A DNA stretch of 7,951 nucleotides, taken from NCBI GenBank assembly GCA_023427945.1, contig JAEYZR010000289.1:1-7951 (forward strand), read 5' to 3'. A program made the position numbers and the translations under genes. The notes beneath the pieces are model-generated. The model worked only from the letters and a program-made list of their open reading frames with translations. It did no database searches and was not told the DNA's origin. Within the stretch, counting starts at the first letter, position 1; each line of letters opens with the position of its first letter. Of the stretch, positions 6,152 through 7,951 are shown piece after piece. This stretch comes from Pseudomonadota bacterium (GTDB lineage: Bacteria > Pseudomonadota > Gammaproteobacteria > Burkholderiales > Burkholderiaceae_B).

Positions 6152-6165
6152 TGAGAGGTGAATCC

Positions 6166-7083
6166 ATGAATGAATCCATGTTGGGCAAGGTGGCCGTGAT
6201 CACGGGCGCAGGAGGCGGAATCGGCCGCGACATCGCTCTTCAGTTGGCGCAAGCCGGTGCGCGCGTGGTGGTCAACGACATCGGTGCGTCACTTAGTGGC
6301 GAGGGCAGTGATGCAGGCCCGGCGGCAGCGGTGGTGGCCGAGATCTGCGCTGCCGGCCGCCAAGCCGTAGCCAACACGGACTCCATCGCCACGCCCGAAG
6401 GCGCGCAGCACCTGATCCAGCAGGCGCTCGACAGCTTCGGCCGGATCGACTGCGTGATCAACAATGCCGGCATCCTGCGCGACCGTTTCTTCCACAAGAT
6501 GAGCGAAGAAGAATGGGACGCCGTCATCAAGGTGGATCTGTTCGGCTCCTTCTATACCAGCAGAGCGGCGGCTGGCTTCTTCAAAGAGCAGGGCAGTGGA
6601 TCCTTCGTCCACATGACCTCGACATCGGGCCTGGTCGGCAACCGCGCACAGGCAAACTACTCAGCGGCCAAGATGGGCATCGTGGGACTGTCACGATCGA
6701 TCGCCATCGATATGCAGCGTTCAGGCGTGCGCTCCAACTGCATCGCCCCTTTCGCCTGGGGACGCATGGTCGCCTCGGTGCCCATCACGACCGAAGACCA
6801 GAGGCTGGCAGCCGAGCGTAAGCAGCAACTCATGACCCCGGCCAAGGTAGCGCCACTGGCCGTCTTTCTGGCCAGCGACCTGGCCGCCGATGTCAATGGT
6901 CAGGTGTTCGCTGTGCGCGGCAATGAAATCATGCTCATGAGCCAGCCGCGCCCGGTCAAGTCCGTGCACCAGTCCGAAGGCTGGACGGTGCAAAACCTGG
7001 CCGAGCATGCGTTGCCGGCGATGCGCAGCGCGCTCACGCCGCTGGAAGAAACGGCGGACGTCTTCAACTGGCCACCTGTCTGA
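6166..7083 (+). CDS. MFE-2-type SDR, (R)-3-hydroxyacyl-CoA dehydrogenase
   Basis: 305-residue classical short-chain dehydrogenase. It has the nucleotide-binding TGAGGGIG (13-20), an acidic residue after the second strand (D38 in VVVNDIG) favouring NAD, NNAG (99-102), and the catalytic S152, Y165 and K169 (YSAAK). The long GEGSDAGPAA insertion after strand 2 and the C-terminal tail with SQPRP (259-263) and a final VFNWPPV are features of the dehydrogenase part of peroxisomal MFE-2 and its bacterial relatives. It should oxidise an (R)-3-hydroxyacyl-CoA, matching the stereochemistry of the preceding MaoC-type hydratase. ATG 6166 is chosen for the GAGGTG ribosome site at 6155-6160. In-frame ATGs at 6148 and 6151 lie in or before that site, and ATG 6178 is also possible. 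It starts 14 bases after the hydratase stop. Confidence 0.9.
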   Translation: MNESMLGKVAVITGAGGGIGRDIALQLAQAGARVVVNDIGASLSGEGSDAGPAAAVVAEICAAGRQAVANTDSIATPEGAQHLIQQALDSFGRIDCVINNAGILRDRFFHKMSEEEWDAVIKVDLFGSFYTSRAAAGFFKEQGSGSFVHMTSTSGLVGNRAQANYSAAKMGIVGLSRSIAIDMQRSGVRSNCIAPFAWGRMVASVPITTEDQRLAAERKQQLMTPAKVAPLAVFLASDLAADVNGQVFAVRGNEIMLMSQPRPVKSVHQSEGWTVQNLAEHALPAMRSALTPLEETADVFNWPPV

Positions 7084-7088
7084 ACGCC

Positions 7089-7136
7089 GGCTTGCCGCTG
7101 TGGGTGAAGGTGACTGCGACATGGCTTGCCGCTGTG
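7089..7136 (+). repeat. 14-bp direct repeat in the SDR-ACAD gap
   Basis: GGCTTGCCGCTGTG occurs at 7089-7102 and identically at 7123-7136, 34 bases apart. It lies in the 113-bp non-coding gap that is the only sizeable break in the operon. Function unknown; it may mark a small duplication or a former insertion. Confidence 0.5.
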
Positions 7137-7145
7137 CCGCGAGAG

Positions 7146-7164
7146 GCGAGGCCCCTGTCCTCGC
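7146..7164 (+). terminator. intercistronic stem-loop (possible attenuator or mRNA-processing hairpin)
   Basis: GCGAGG (7146-7151) and CCTCGC (7159-7164) form a perfect 6-bp GC-rich stem with a 7-base loop, followed by only TTT. It lies between the SDR stop at 7083 and the ribosome site of the acyl-CoA dehydrogenase gene. The short T run suggests partial termination or a stability element rather than a full stop. Confidence 0.35.
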
Positions 7165-7196
7165 TTTGAATCGAAATCGTCTTAACTGGAGATAAC

Positions 7197-7951
7197 GTGG
7201 ACCTGACGTATAGCTCGCAGGAGCTGGCATTCCGAGATACCGTCGTCACCTGGCTGCAGCAGAATCTGCCCGCTGATTTACGAGCCAAGGTGTTGGGCCA
7301 CAAGCGGCTGAGTCGTGAAGACTTCGTGCGCTGGCACCGAATCGTGGCCGCACAAGGATGGGTAGGCGCCAGTTGGCCAGTTCAATACGGTGGAACCGGT
7401 TGGACAGCAGTGCAACGCCACATCTGGGACGAGGCGTGCGCGGCGGCTGGTGCTCCGATCATCATGCCGTTTGGCGTGAACATGGTGGCGCCCGTGATCA
7501 TGGCGTTTGGCACCGAGGCACAGAAGGGTCATTACCTGCCGCGCATTCTGAGCTGCGAGGATTGGTGGTGCCAGGGCTATTCAGAGCCCGATGCCGGCTC
7601 CGACCTGGCCGCAGTCAAGACCCGCGCTGAACGCCGTGGCGATCACTACGTGGTGAACGGCCAGAAGACCTGGACGACGTGGGCTCAGTACGCCAACATG
7701 ATTTTTTGCCTGGTGCGTACCGATTCGAAGTCTCGCAAGCAGGAAGGCATCTCGTTTCTGCTGATCGACATGGACAGCCCCGGCATCACGGTGCGGCCCA
7801 TCTTCATGCTGGATGAAGAGCACGAAGTCAACGAAGTGTTCTTCGACAATGTCGAGGTACCGGCGAGCAACCTGATCGGTGAAGAGAATCAGGGCTGGAC
7901 TTATGCCAAGTACCTCCTGGGGCATGAACGCACCAATATCGCTGCCGTCGG
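7197..7951 (+). CDS. acyl-CoA dehydrogenase, N-terminal and middle domains (partial)
   Basis: Runs off the window after 251 codons; a full member has about 390. The GTG at 7197 has GGAG (7188-7191) 5 bases upstream. The helical N-terminal domain is followed by the family signature QGYSEPDAGSD (126-136), which contacts FAD and substrate, and by NGQKTWTTWAQ (154-164) and DNVEVP (217-222) of the beta domain. The GYSEP form and the NEVFFDNVEVP stretch resemble FadE26/FadE17-like dehydrogenases of sterol and bulky-acyl catabolism, several of which work as two-subunit enzymes. E244 in GHERTN sits near where isovaleryl- and long-chain acyl-CoA dehydrogenases carry the catalytic base, but with the C-terminus missing this cannot be settled. 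Expected reaction: alpha,beta-desaturation of an acyl-CoA, with electrons passed to ETF. Same operon despite a 113-bp gap. Confidence 0.9.
   Translation, partial: MDLTYSSQELAFRDTVVTWLQQNLPADLRAKVLGHKRLSREDFVRWHRIVAAQGWVGASWPVQYGGTGWTAVQRHIWDEACAAAGAPIIMPFGVNMVAPVIMAFGTEAQKGHYLPRILSCEDWWCQGYSEPDAGSDLAAVKTRAERRGDHYVVNGQKTWTTWAQYANMIFCLVRTDSKSRKQEGISFLLIDMDSPGITVRPIFMLDEEHEVNEVFFDNVEVPASNLIGEENQGWTYAKYLLGHERTNIAAV

Noticed and set aside
5779..6165. Extension of the SDR frame upstream to 5779
   Set aside because: It overlaps the catalytic half of the hydratase in another frame, and the SDR fold begins at 6166-6178.

Overview
The window is GC-rich DNA that looks like a betaproteobacterium, probably Burkholderiales of the Alcaligenaceae/Burkholderiaceae type. 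This is judged from codon use and from the resemblance of the proteins, not from a marker gene. No rRNA, tRNA, CRISPR array or intact insertion sequence was seen.

Left part (1-1890): the last 26 codons of an unidentified plus-strand gene end at 81. Facing it on the minus strand is a Fic-domain AMP-transferase gene. Its N-terminal part resembles the AbiEi-type antitoxin/regulator domain, and it carries its own inhibitory motif, so one polypeptide looks like a self-contained toxin-antitoxin or regulatory unit. Upstream of it lies a relatively AT-rich, gene-free stretch (about 1674-1939). It holds a plausible promoter framed by a 9-bp inverted repeat, plus an array of TGTC(T/G)GAA repeats that is either a multi-site operator or the relic of a transposon end.

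Middle part (1940-3464, minus strand): a VOC-family (extradiol-dioxygenase-like) protein that has lost most of its first domain, preceded by a FadR-type GntR regulator. The regulator gene is divergent from the operon on the right. The 239-bp intergenic region between them contains a dense cluster of palindromes, the natural candidate for the regulator's operator.

Right part (3704-7951, plus strand): a tightly packed acyl-CoA degradation operon. In order it encodes a cysteine-less SCP-x/Ltp2-like thiolase-fold protein, a DUF35 zinc-ribbon/OB-fold partner, a double-hotdog MaoC-type hydratase, an MFE-2-type short-chain 3-hydroxyacyl-CoA dehydrogenase, and an acyl-CoA dehydrogenase that runs off the window. 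Together these could desaturate an acyl-CoA, hydrate it, and then either oxidise and thiolyse it or split it by a retro-aldol reaction, as the Ltp2-DUF35 pair does in actinobacterial steroid side-chain breakdown. The missing thiolase cysteines favour the aldolytic reading. The substrate cannot be read from the sequence; a branched, alicyclic or steroid-like acyl-CoA is the most reasonable guess.
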